Source: Agapetus fuscipes
Lineage: Eukaryota > Arthropoda > Insecta > Trichoptera > Glossosomatidae
Reading direction: 5' to 3'
Assembly (NCBI GenBank): GCA_951799405.1
Contig: OX637332.1
Span: forward strand, 3,477,001 to 3,541,000
Length of the DNA stretch: 64,000 bases
In this document: positions 56,663-64,000 of the stretch, piece by piece
How the letters are laid out: each line of letters opens with the position of its first letter
How positions within the stretch are numbered: the stretch's first letter is position 1
Notes under the pieces: model-generated
The model's database searches: none
Seen by the model: only the letters and a program-made list of their open reading frames with translations
What the model was told of the DNA's origin: nothing
Position numbers and translations under genes: made by a program

Positions 56663-56901
56663 TAATAGGGGAGTTTTACCTACCATTAAAACTCTTATTA
56701 TGTTTCTATAGATGTCTGGAGTCCATATTATGAGAGAAACAATCACTTTTCCCCTTTTATGTGGTTTTTTAGTCTATTCTTGGGTCTTTGATTTGCACTT
56801 TTTTACACTTTAGGCACTTTCTACTCTATGGTCGCTTTTTCCCCATTTCCTGTTCCCTATTTCCAGTTTCCTCATAACCCGGTCGCAATTTTTCATAAAG
56901 C
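56663..56901. repeat. Left inverted terminal repeat of DIRS (3' end of the element)
   Basis: The outer ~48 bases (TAATAGGGGAGTTTTACC.. to TGTTTCTAT) are unique to this end. From AGATGTCTGGAGTCCATATT to TTTTTCATAAAGC it is the near-perfect inverse of 61647-61838. Confidence 0.88.
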
Positions 56902-56928
56902 TCATAATACACCAGGTAGGGGTTACCT

Positions 56929-57029
56929 GGACTCCAGACATCTATAGAAACATAATAAGAGTTTTAATGGTAGGTAAAACTCCCCTATTATGTGTTCTGA
57001 GAGATGTCTGGAGTCCATATTATGAGAGA
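56929..57029. repeat. Internal complementary region (ICR) of DIRS
   Basis: 56929-56990 is the exact inverse of the element's left end (ending AAAACTCCCCTATTA). 56991-57029 continues as the inverse of the right end (TGTGTTCTGAGAGATGTCTG...). The ICR thus equals the junction of the two ends as they would meet in a circle. Confidence 0.9.
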
Positions 57030-57063
57030 TCTGTCTATTATCTCCTGGTGACCGGGGACGTCT

Positions 57064-58701
57064 TTATTTGATATTAACTGGTTGAAATAGGGAAAGATCT
57101 TCTGGAGCTGTATGTTTCAACATCTCTTTCTGATAGTATTTTCTGAAAGTGTTTTCCTTTTTCCAGTTGCCTCTTTCCAGTATGTTATCTATTGGATTAA
57201 GTGATGCGACCGCTGAACTTGTGCTGCCGGGAGTGGCCTCTACTCCTGCTGATTTTAGCGTGTTCTTTACCCATCCTCCTATGATTGTTCTTGCAGCTGC
57301 CTTCACTTGTACTCGGGTGCTGATGAACAGGTTATAAAGATTTTGTCCTGATCTCCTTTCGCGTGATAGTTCAATCAGCTTCCTTATCCAGAAGACTGGG
57401 TTGACGTTGTGTTCCTTGGATTCCAGAAGTCTCCGATTAGATTGTCGGTGTTTGAGGGTATCTGTTTTTGATCTAAAGAATGGAATTAACACAATTGATG
57501 TGCCTTCGTCGAGAATGTTTCCTTCTGTGATATTTAGCAAGGTCAGATCGTGTACTCTTCTTCCTGAAGATAACAGAAGTAAGATTGCCGTTCTACACGC
57601 AACTTCATAGAGAGAATCTGATCGAGGAGTGTTCCTGACTAGCCAGTCTCTTACTATCTGCCGATTCCACACAGGGGACTTAGGAGGGTTGATCTTTACC
57701 ATTGCTAGTGCTTTTAATGTTTTTAAATTTAATTTCACTAGGAAATCTGAGCTGAGATTATTTTCCATCATTGCGTTGCAGAAGGTTACGATGGCTGACT
57801 TGTGTACCAGCATAGTCCTGTATGATAGTTTTTCGTTAATGAACAGTTGCGCTAGATACCTTGCCAATTGATTAGGAGATGGTGTGTTGGGATGGGTATT
57901 ATTCGCCAGTATCCAGCGGCACCATCTTTGCCAAGCAGGTTTATATGTGTTGAGTGGGGAAGCTCGCCATCCTGACAGGAACAGTCTTTTCTCTTCCGCG
58001 TTCCAGGAATTTAAGATACTGTCCCCAGTCCCAATTTTCCACACTTCCATTTCCAGATCCTGAATCCTGGGTGGTGGATTGCCTGTTGATGTGTTGATTA
58101 GTACTGACACCAGGTTCGGTATTTGCATCGGAGGTACGAGTGATCGACGAATTAAGTCTGGACGCCAGAAGACCCTCTGCCACCTCGGGACCACGAGTAG
58201 GTAAGTTCCGGTCGCCCCGTTTAGGTGCCTCAGGATCCTCGGTATAAGGTTTGGCGGAGGAAATATCCGACCCACATTGTAGAGCCAGTGCCGACTGAAG
58301 GCGTTTTGAAAGATTGCGCATGAGTCTGTGGAGTCTCTGGACACGTAAGTTGAACTCATGTGTGCCATGGTGGATGCGAACAGGTCTATATCTGGTACTC
58401 CGAAATGATTGAAAATGGCCTTCGTTGCTGTTGGTAAGAGATGCCACTCTGGAGGGGATCTTCCTCTTGATAGGTGATCCGCGTCTCCGTATCTTCCCGG
58501 TAGGTACTGCGCTGTTAGCGAGATTTCCCATTGGTCTGCCAGAGTCAACAGATCTCGAGTAAGATTTAGGAGTGTTTTGGATCTGGTGCCCCCTTCCTTG
58601 CGGATGTAGGCGACTACTGTCGTGTTGTCTGATTGTACCAGAATTTCGGAGCCGGAAAGGTCGTGCGCTGTGCGTTGCAGGGTTGCAAAAACAGCGAACA
58701 A
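57064..58701 (-). CDS. DIRS RNase H C-part and tyrosine recombinase, 545 codons
   Basis: The first ~110 residues finish the RNase H (VQSDNTTVVAYIRKEGGTRS, LPGRYGDADHLSRG). A linker follows, and the tyrosine recombinase begins near residue 250 (LNTYKPAWQRWCRWILANN, core-binding). Catalytic box I arginine is in LLLSSGRRVHDLTLL. The C-terminal part reads ILERGNWKKENTFRKYYQKE, where the nucleophilic tyrosine is expected. In box II this copy reads GSTSSAVAS; related DIRS proteins have an arginine there (STRSA), so the second catalytic Arg may be lost. The frame starts directly after an in-frame TAG at 58720-58722. It would mediate insertion of a circular DNA copy. Confidence 0.85.
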   Translation of the reverse strand: MFAVFATLQRTAHDLSGSEILVQSDNTTVVAYIRKEGGTRSKTLLNLTRDLLTLADQWEISLTAQYLPGRYGDADHLSRGRSPPEWHLLPTATKAIFNHFGVPDIDLFASTMAHMSSTYVSRDSTDSCAIFQNAFSRHWLYNVGRIFPPPNLIPRILRHLNGATGTYLLVVPRWQRVFWRPDLIRRSLVPPMQIPNLVSVLINTSTGNPPPRIQDLEMEVWKIGTGDSILNSWNAEEKRLFLSGWRASPLNTYKPAWQRWCRWILANNTHPNTPSPNQLARYLAQLFINEKLSYRTMLVHKSAIVTFCNAMMENNLSSDFLVKLNLKTLKALAMVKINPPKSPVWNRQIVRDWLVRNTPRSDSLYEVACRTAILLLLSSGRRVHDLTLLNITEGNILDEGTSIVLIPFFRSKTDTLKHRQSNRRLLESKEHNVNPVFWIRKLIELSRERRSGQNLYNLFISTRVQVKAAARTIIGGWVKNTLKSAGVEATPGSTSSAVASLNPIDNILERGNWKKENTFRKYYQKEMLKHTAPEDLSLFQPVNIK

Positions 58702-58719
58702 CTCTTTTCGGTTGGAGTG

Positions 58720-59139
58720 CTACTTCTTTTGTTGAACGGTCCACTGTCCTGACAGCATCAAGTCGTCCAGAGTTGCTCCCCAAGCTAAGTCTGACGCATC
58801 TGTTGTCAAGAAATGTCCGAAGGTTTCCCTGTGGATGGAACTTGATTCGTTCGCATTCCCTATCCACCACTCTATTTCTTGTAAGCTGTCCTCGGTCATT
58901 TGTATGGACCCTCTTGGTGGCAGGTGCTTCAGTGGTTTGCTCGCTATCTGCAATTGTCTGCAGTGGAGGCGACCATGAAGCTGGCAAAGTTTAGTCTTCC
59001 TAGGAGACTTTCCGCCAGTTTTAAGGACCATTTTCGAGAAGTCAGTATTGCTCGAAGTGAGTGGCACAATGCCTCTTGCTTCCGGCAAGAAAGACCTTCT
59101 TGGTGACAGGTGCTTCAGTGGCCTGCTCGCTATCTGCAA
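58720..59139 (-). pseudogene. DIRS RNase H N-part, ends in a premature stop
   Basis: LTTDASDLAWGATLDDLMLS and GQWTVQQKK are the conserved start of the DIRS RNase H (DAS..GWGA.....GQW). TAG at 58720-58722 interrupts it; the next codons continue in the same frame into 57064-58701. Upstream it runs into the 186-bp repeats. Confidence 0.8.
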
Positions 59140-59478
59140 TTGTCTGCAGTGGAGGCGACCATGAAGCTGGCAAAGTTTAGTCTTCCTAGGAGACTTTCCG
59201 CCAGTTTAAAGGACCATTTTCGAGAAGTCAGTATTGCTCGAAGTGAGTGGCACAATGCCTCTTGCTTCCGGTAAGAAAGACCTACTTGGTGACAGGTGCT
59301 TCAGTGGCCTGCTCGCTATCTGCAATTGTCTGCAGTGGAGGCGACCATGAAGCTGGCAAAGTTTAGTCTTCCTGGGAGACTTTCCGCCAGTTTTAAGGAC
59401 CATTTTCGAGAAGTCAGTATTGCTCGAAGTGAGTGGCACAATGCCTCTTGCTTCCGGTAAGAAAGGAATTTGCAATTG
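58921..59478 (-). repeat. In-frame 186-bp triplication inside DIRS pol
   Basis: CAGGTGCTTCAGTGG starts at 58921, 59107 and 59293, an exact 186-base period (62 codons). The units differ at only a handful of positions. They cover the RT-to-RNase H junction (encoding LPEARGIVPLTSSNTDFSKM, LHGRLHCRQLQIAS). Confidence 0.9.
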
Positions 59479-60227
59479 TTGTGCGTGTCCCAAACGATTC
59501 CCAAGTACTCTAATTGTTGAGTGGGGAAGAGCACTGACTTCTGGAGATTTACATACCACCCCAGAGATTGTAGGATATCTACTGCTAGATGCGATTGCCG
59601 ACAAAGATCGTCCTTGGATTGGCTCGCAAGGAGGAAGTCGTCGAGATAAACGATTGTCCGAATACCTCGTCGCCTCAGTAGTTGGGCTACCCAATTTGTA
59701 AGGGTTGCAAACATTCTGGGGGCAGATGAAAGGCCAAAGGGCAGACTTGTCATCTGAAGTAATTCTCCTCGATAGACCAGTCGCAAAAATCTCCAATGTT
59801 TCTGTGCACTTGGGAGATGAAAGAAGGCTTGCGATAGGTCTATTTTCGACAACCAATTGTTTGGCTGCAGAAACTCTGGCACTTTGTAGTGGCTATGAGT
59901 TTGAACGGAACCGGGTCCAGGAAGAAGTTTAACGATTTCAGGTTGAAAATCATTCTCGAGGAACGGTCCGATTTGGGTGTTAGGAACATTTTTGATAAGA
60001 AGCTGGGAGATGACTCCGCGGCCTCTATAACGCCGAATTCGGTCATTTCCTTTATTTGAGAGTCCATTTCGGGTGAAGGACTCGTCTGGTATAGCATTAA
60101 GGTCTTTTTGTGTGGTAATATCAGAGGGGGAATTGAGATGAAAGGTATTCTTACTCCGATTATCATCTTCAGGATGTGGTTTGGTGCTCCGAGTGACGTC
60201 CAAACCTGTAGGGAGGACTTCAAGCAT
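59316..60227 (-). pseudogene. DIRS reverse transcriptase, frameshifted
   Basis: RT fingers are in one frame (EMTEFGVIEAAESSPSFLSK, DRSSRMIFNLKSLN, about 60223-59900). Palm and thumb are in another (NWLSKIDLSQAFFHLPSAQK, TSLPFGLSSAPRMF, catalytic YLDD in TIVYLDDFLLAS, LEYLGIVWDTHNN). A further frame change lies at the RT/RNase H junction within each 186-bp unit. The RT is complete in content but split over frames. Confidence 0.85.
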
Positions 60228-60249
60228 CCTCTGCGAAATGGTTTCTTGT

Positions 60250-61376
60250 CATTTTCGTGGATGCCTCCGTCTGTCTCCTTTGAGATTTCCTGACCGTGTG
60301 TTATTCCCTGCCCTTTTTCCTCTTGAAGAGAAATTTGGAGCGTCTCTAAGGCCTCGATTGCTTTCCGCAGTGGGTCGTTGCTGCCCTCTAAAAAACTGAT
60401 TCCTTTTCTGTACTGGAACGTGCGGTTTCGATGAGGTGCTGGGTTGAGGGCACTGGGTCTTCACTGACAATTTGTCGGTGGTCCCCACTCTAGAGAAAAA
60501 AGACGTGAGACTGTCTTTGCCAAACAAGTGTTCGGTATTCGGCGGGAATTTGTTTAACCCCTCTCACATGCTCTTCCTTAACATGCCCTAGCACAGCTTT
60601 CCTGCGGAACTGGAGGGCCTCTGTCCGCCTCCCCCATACCGTCTGGAGGATGTCTTCCGAGACTTTCTGGTATGGCGAGTCCAGAGCGAACAGCGTTTTG
60701 ACCTTTTCGAAAAGGGCTTTCCTCGCCAAGGTCGTGTCGCTCCGGGCTCCCCAGTTGACCAAGGTCTGAAGCCCAGACTGGAACTCCTCTTTCTGGATGA
60801 GGAGGGCGTGGGACATGGCTGCAAACGACCGCTCGCCTGAATAGGGGAGCTTACGTCGCACTGGCGAAGTTCATCGTTCACTGCCAGGTCGACGAACGCC
60901 GGTTCTGCCAGGTACTTTTTCTGTACCTCGGCGTACCTTACTCCGGCCCAGTTTTCACTGTCGAAGTGCTGGAGCCTTTGGAGCGCTTCGACCCTGTTGC
61001 TCTTGGCCTTGGGGTGAGCTGGTTCTTCCACCGTTGTGGCGGCTTCCTGGAAGCTCAGCAGTAGCTCTTCCTGGGCCTCCTCATTCTCTTCCAGTCCCGA
61101 AGGTTATTAGAGGAAGTTGCTGGAAGAGTTTCCTGCCGCCGATTCAACGAGATTTCCCATAGAACTGGCGGGCCAGTCACCGAAAACTGCGTTCGTCAGC
61201 ATCACGATGTGGGAAACCAGATAATCTATCCTTGGGTCCAAGACAACCCTCAGCCGTTTCTGACGCCGCGGCGGTGAACCTGATTCCGAAGTGTCGTATC
61301 CGCGTTTTAGTGACGCATCACCTGAATCCTGTGAGATTTCGTCGAGAGGTTGCCCTTTATTGTTATCACAACTCAT
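60250..61376 (-). pseudogene. DIRS gag, split over three frames
   Basis: The likely start is the ATG at 61376 (MSCDNNKGQPLDEISQDSGD, then a basic PPRRQKRLR stretch). After a stop at 61107, coding continues in other frames: LQHFDSENWAGVRYAEVQKK and YLAEPAFVDLAVNDELRQ; then ALLIQKEEFQSGLQTLVNWG and KAVLGHVKEEHV; then GKDSLTSFFSRVG to the end near 60250. No zinc knuckle was seen, as is usual for DIRS Gag. Confidence 0.7.
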
Positions 61377-61646
61377 AACATTGATTTTGATGTTATATAA
61401 AGTAAAAACTCCGTTAAAATAACGAAAAACGTTTTTCGTAAATATGACAGCGTGGCATAACCAACAAAAATACGTATACGAACTTTTAACCACCACAATA
61501 TCACCTGTTTTAGTTTTTAATTGTTCACAAGGACACAAGATGGTAAAATAACACTCTTTTAAATGTTTTTGCCCAGGAATATTGTCAATTCACTCAAATT
61601 TTCGAAGGTAAAATCAACTGACATGTGACCACAAGGGGAAAATGAC

Positions 61647-61854
61647 GCTTTATGAAAAATTGCGACCGGGTTATGAGGAAACTGGAAATAGGGAACAGGA
61701 AATGGGGAAAAAGCGACCATAGAGTAGAAAGTGCCTAAAGTGTAAAAAAGTGCAAATCAAAGACCCAGGAATAGACTAAAAAACCACATAAAAGGGGAAA
61801 AGTGATTGTTTCTCTCATAATATGGACTCCAGACATCTCTCAGAACACATAATA
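61647..61854. repeat. Right inverted terminal repeat of DIRS (5' end of the element)
   Basis: It runs GCTTTATGAAAAATTGCGAC to ATGGACTCCAGACATCTCTC, the inverse of the left ITR. The last ~16 bases (AGAACACATAATA) are unique to this end. One mismatch was seen (GACCCAGGAATAG against GACCCAAGAATAG). Confidence 0.88.
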
Positions 61855-61899
61855 TAAATTTTAAACATATTAGTATTTTTTTAAAATAGATTTGTAAAG

Positions 61900-62100
61900 A
61901 GGAATGCAATTAATCAACCTTTTTTGCCTGGCCAGTCGTCTTCATGCAAAAGCAGAAACTTGTGTGCGTGCAATAGCATCTGTTGAACCAGGGTCGAAGT
62001 TATGGTCAAACGGCCAGGCGTGATTCGAACCAGCGTTATTTTGTTACAAATACGCTAGTTAAGAATAGCAACTTGACCCTTGACCGTAACAACGATTTTG
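61900..62100 (-). repeat. SINE-C copy
   Basis: The minus strand has a B-box GGTTCGAATCACGCCTGGCC, GTTTGACCATAACTTCGACC, CTGGTTCAACAGATGC and GGCCAGGCAAAAAAGGTTGA. The head is eroded. Confidence 0.6.
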
Positions 62101-62267
62101 CAACTGTATCTTTGTGTGTATGCAAATACATCTTTGCAACTTAGATTATACATTATTATAGACTCCACAGGTGTCTGAACCCATTACCTTGCAATCGCAT
62201 GTGTACAGTGTTAACCACTTGACTACGGACTGGTCTAAAGTTATGGCCGAATGTCCTCTTGGAGTGG

Positions 62268-62605
62268 TTAAACGCAACGCAACTAAGCTACACATATAGT
62301 GTAACTTCTTGTCTGTGTTATCCCCGAAGGGGTCGCATGTGGCGGTTCGGGACCTATTTATTTTTACAGGTAAGGGGGCCGGCCTCACACCAACCACTTT
62401 CAGTTGAAGTGGGGGTTTCCCAGCTCCCGGGGGAGGGCAGGTTCTCATTTATTGTGAAGGCTGAGTAAACCTTGAGATCAAAACTCTTGCTCTCGACATG
62501 GAATGCAAGCATTCTACCAATTGAGCTATCAACCTTTTTACGCGCTTGGTCGTCGTCGCTACAAAGCGCCAATTCTCAAGCAAGACCCAGTTGCTGTTGG
62601 ATGGA
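62268..62605 (-). mobile_element. Dimeric SINE, truncated in the A half
   Basis: The minus strand keeps the end of SINE-A (AAAGGTCCATCCAACAGCAA), the linker (TAGCGACGACGACCAAGCGC) and short-subtype SINE-B with head GGTTGATAGCTCAATTGGTA. The A head is gone. Confidence 0.7.
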
Positions 62606-63084
62606 CCTTTGGTGGTTAAGTGTGTCAAAATGTGTATCTTCTAACATTTATCCAGAAAAAAAAACACTATTTCATATGATAATTTCTTTTGAATATTTAT
62701 TTTCATAAGTAGGTACATTTATTCCATACACATTTTCATACACCATAATCATTATACAAGGAATAATAAGTATATTGACTTACTAGATTAATGAATTTAA
62801 TTACATTTTACACAATACCTACATTATTACAATTATCATTGACTTTACAGACTGGAATGTAATCTTAATGTTTCATTAAAAAATTATCATAATTCATAGG
62901 CCTGGATATCCACCTGATGATGCAAATGGTGTGTTTGAGAAATGTGTCGTGGCTACTTAATTACACTCGAAGTAATAAAAAAACAGAATACTTTATTTTC
63001 AATCTATGATTAAGTTAACCTATATCACAAATATAAATCCAAAATTGAGTTTTGTCTATTATATAAGAATGGAATTTGTACAAA
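62606..63084. other. Intergenic AT-rich DNA
   Basis: Nothing recognisable. Confidence 0.35.
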
Positions 63085-63170
63085 AAAACGTCTATACGAT
63101 CAGTGTCCTTACAAACAAATAACAAAATATTAGCTTGCCGTATTTCTAGTAACCCGGCCATGTGACATCA
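63085..63170 (-). repeat. U1 repeat fragment
   Basis: GTCCTTACAAACAAATAACA and AATATTAGCTTGCC, TTTCTAGTAACCCGGC are reverse-strand U1 blocks. Confidence 0.4.
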
Positions 63171-63171
63171 T

Positions 63172-63342
63172 GATCGAGGGTGTCAGAAATGATTTCCCAT
63201 TGGGTGTTTATTTCAAATCCAAAATAAAATATCAGCATGGTTCACTTAGCCTTCACAAGAAATGAAAATGAGAACCAGGCACCTCGGGAGCTGGGAAACT
63301 CCCACTTCAAATGAAGTGGTTGGCGTAAGGCCGGCCCCCCAA
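63172..63342 (+). repeat. SINE-B long subtype, body only
   Basis: It starts after the B-box (GAGGGTGTCAGAAATGATTT) and runs to GGCGTAAGGCCGGCCCCCC. The tRNA-like head is missing. Confidence 0.65.
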
Positions 63343-63517
63343 TTGTTTAATTTTTTTAAATGAAGGCTTACAAAATCAAAATGATAAAAGTTGTTTAAAT
63401 TGCACACAGTAGTTTTGAATCCTACATTAAAATCCTTTACAACAAATTAACAATATAACAAAATAAATAAAAATTGTATTCACAGTTACTTAAAAATAAT
63501 AATTGATATTTTCATAA
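63343..63517. other. Short AT-rich spacer
   Basis: Nothing recognisable. Confidence 0.3.
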
Positions 63518-63665
63518 CTTTGCCAATGTCACCCCTGTTTCAGGTAAGAACGACAAGAGTTTATGTTTGTTTGAGGTCTGAGTTTTTACTTTTGTAAGTA
63601 CACCCTCAGCGCATGTGAGCGTTCATTACTCACAAATCTTAACATTGTAATTTAGATTATAGATA
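63518..63665 (+). repeat. R3 fragment
   Basis: ACTTTGCCAATGTCACCCCT through TGTAATTTAGATTATAGATA; the unit start and part of the middle are missing. Confidence 0.65.
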
Positions 63666-63834
63666 TATTATAGTTAGACACTTTCAATGTTATTCACACA
63701 CAACAAATCCATGGCTGAACTGCCACCCAATATTAATAAGAGTTTTAGGCTTACACGGCCGGCTGATGATGCTGGAGTGATGCTTTCCGGGATCTGTTGC
63801 CGTGGTCTGTGGGAGTTGGAGCTTCCGGACGACG

Positions 63835-63962
63835 GACTTGTAAGGTTTGGTTTATTTTGTATGTACACGTGCAAGCGCGAACTTTCATGTGCCCGCTTGT
63901 GGGCTTTCATTAAACATTAGCCTTTAACGCCAATACATCTTAGCAACTTAGATTATAGATAG
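63835..63962 (+). repeat. R3 fragment, 3' half
   Basis: ACTTGTAAGGTTTGGTTTAT, GTGCAAGCGCGAAC and CATCTTAGCAACTTAGATTA are present. Confidence 0.6.
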
Positions 63963-64000
63963 AGAGCGGATAAGTCGCATTTCAAAGAGGAAAACAAAAC

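Larger units (their letters stand above)
56663..61854 (-). mobile_element. DIRS-type (tyrosine recombinase) retrotransposon, ~5.19 kb
   Basis: The minus strand carries gag, RT, RNase H and tyrosine recombinase in that order. Inverted terminal repeats lie at about 56710-56901 and 61647-61840, and an internal complementary region at 56929-57029. No integrase, no protease and no direct LTRs: this combination defines DIRS1-like elements. Target sequence AATA is shared by both borders. The pol region is frameshifted, so this copy is not autonomous. Confidence 0.92.

Noticed and set aside
56663..61854. DIRS element as a Ngaro or Crypton
   Set aside because: Ngaro elements have split direct repeats and Cryptons lack RT. 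Here the repeats are inverted and an ICR is present.

Overview
The window is nuclear DNA of an arthropod, most likely an insect. The evidence is spliceosomal introns with GT..AG borders, a Dumpy-type EGF gene, BEL/Pao, DIRS, hAT and PIF/Harbinger transposons, several non-LTR families, and tRNA-derived SINEs in AT-rich DNA. I cannot name the species. Only two host genes are well supported; most of the rest is layered mobile DNA.

Region by region. 1-14.2 kb: decayed non-LTR fragments (RTE-like and CR1/L2-like), many copies of a ~250-bp repeat called R3 here, three tRNA-derived SINEs (A, B, C), a solo LTR and a TIR element. 14.23-32.31 kb: a nine-exon plus-strand gene whose reading frame I could follow across every splice junction. 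It encodes a 410-residue secreted protein with seven EGF modules and four Dumpy-type cysteine inserts, and its introns are full of repeats. 30.5-36.1 kb: four short hAT elements, each with an exact 8-bp target duplication. 36.5-37.85 kb: a 5'-truncated LINE with an open RT C-terminus, whose 3' tail is R3, so the R3 copies are mostly 5'-truncated LINE copies. 38.3-42.2 kb: two candidate divergent first exons, then an intronless PAIP1-like gene (PAM2 motif plus MIF4G domain). 44.86-52.12 kb: a complete BEL/Pao retrotransposon with a 1730-codon open frame, two 577-bp LTRs differing at one base, a tRNA-Tyr-type primer site and a 5-bp duplication. 53.2-55.5 kb: PIF/Harbinger-type elements with TTA or TAA duplications. 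56.66-61.85 kb: a DIRS-type tyrosine-recombinase retrotransposon on the minus strand, inserted inside an R3 copy, with inverted terminal repeats and an internal complementary region that joins the complements of both ends. 61.9-64 kb: SINE and R3 fragments.

The most informative signals are the DIRS end/ICR/target arrangement (shared AATA core), the LINE origin of R3, the dimeric A+B SINE, a tandem array that duplicated the last splice acceptor of the EGF gene, and a recurrent CTGANGA-N-hairpin-GAAA motif that resembles a hammerhead core but has one extra base. Coordinates of repeat copies were judged by eye and may be off by several bases; splice sites, LTRs, TSDs and ORF ends were counted directly.
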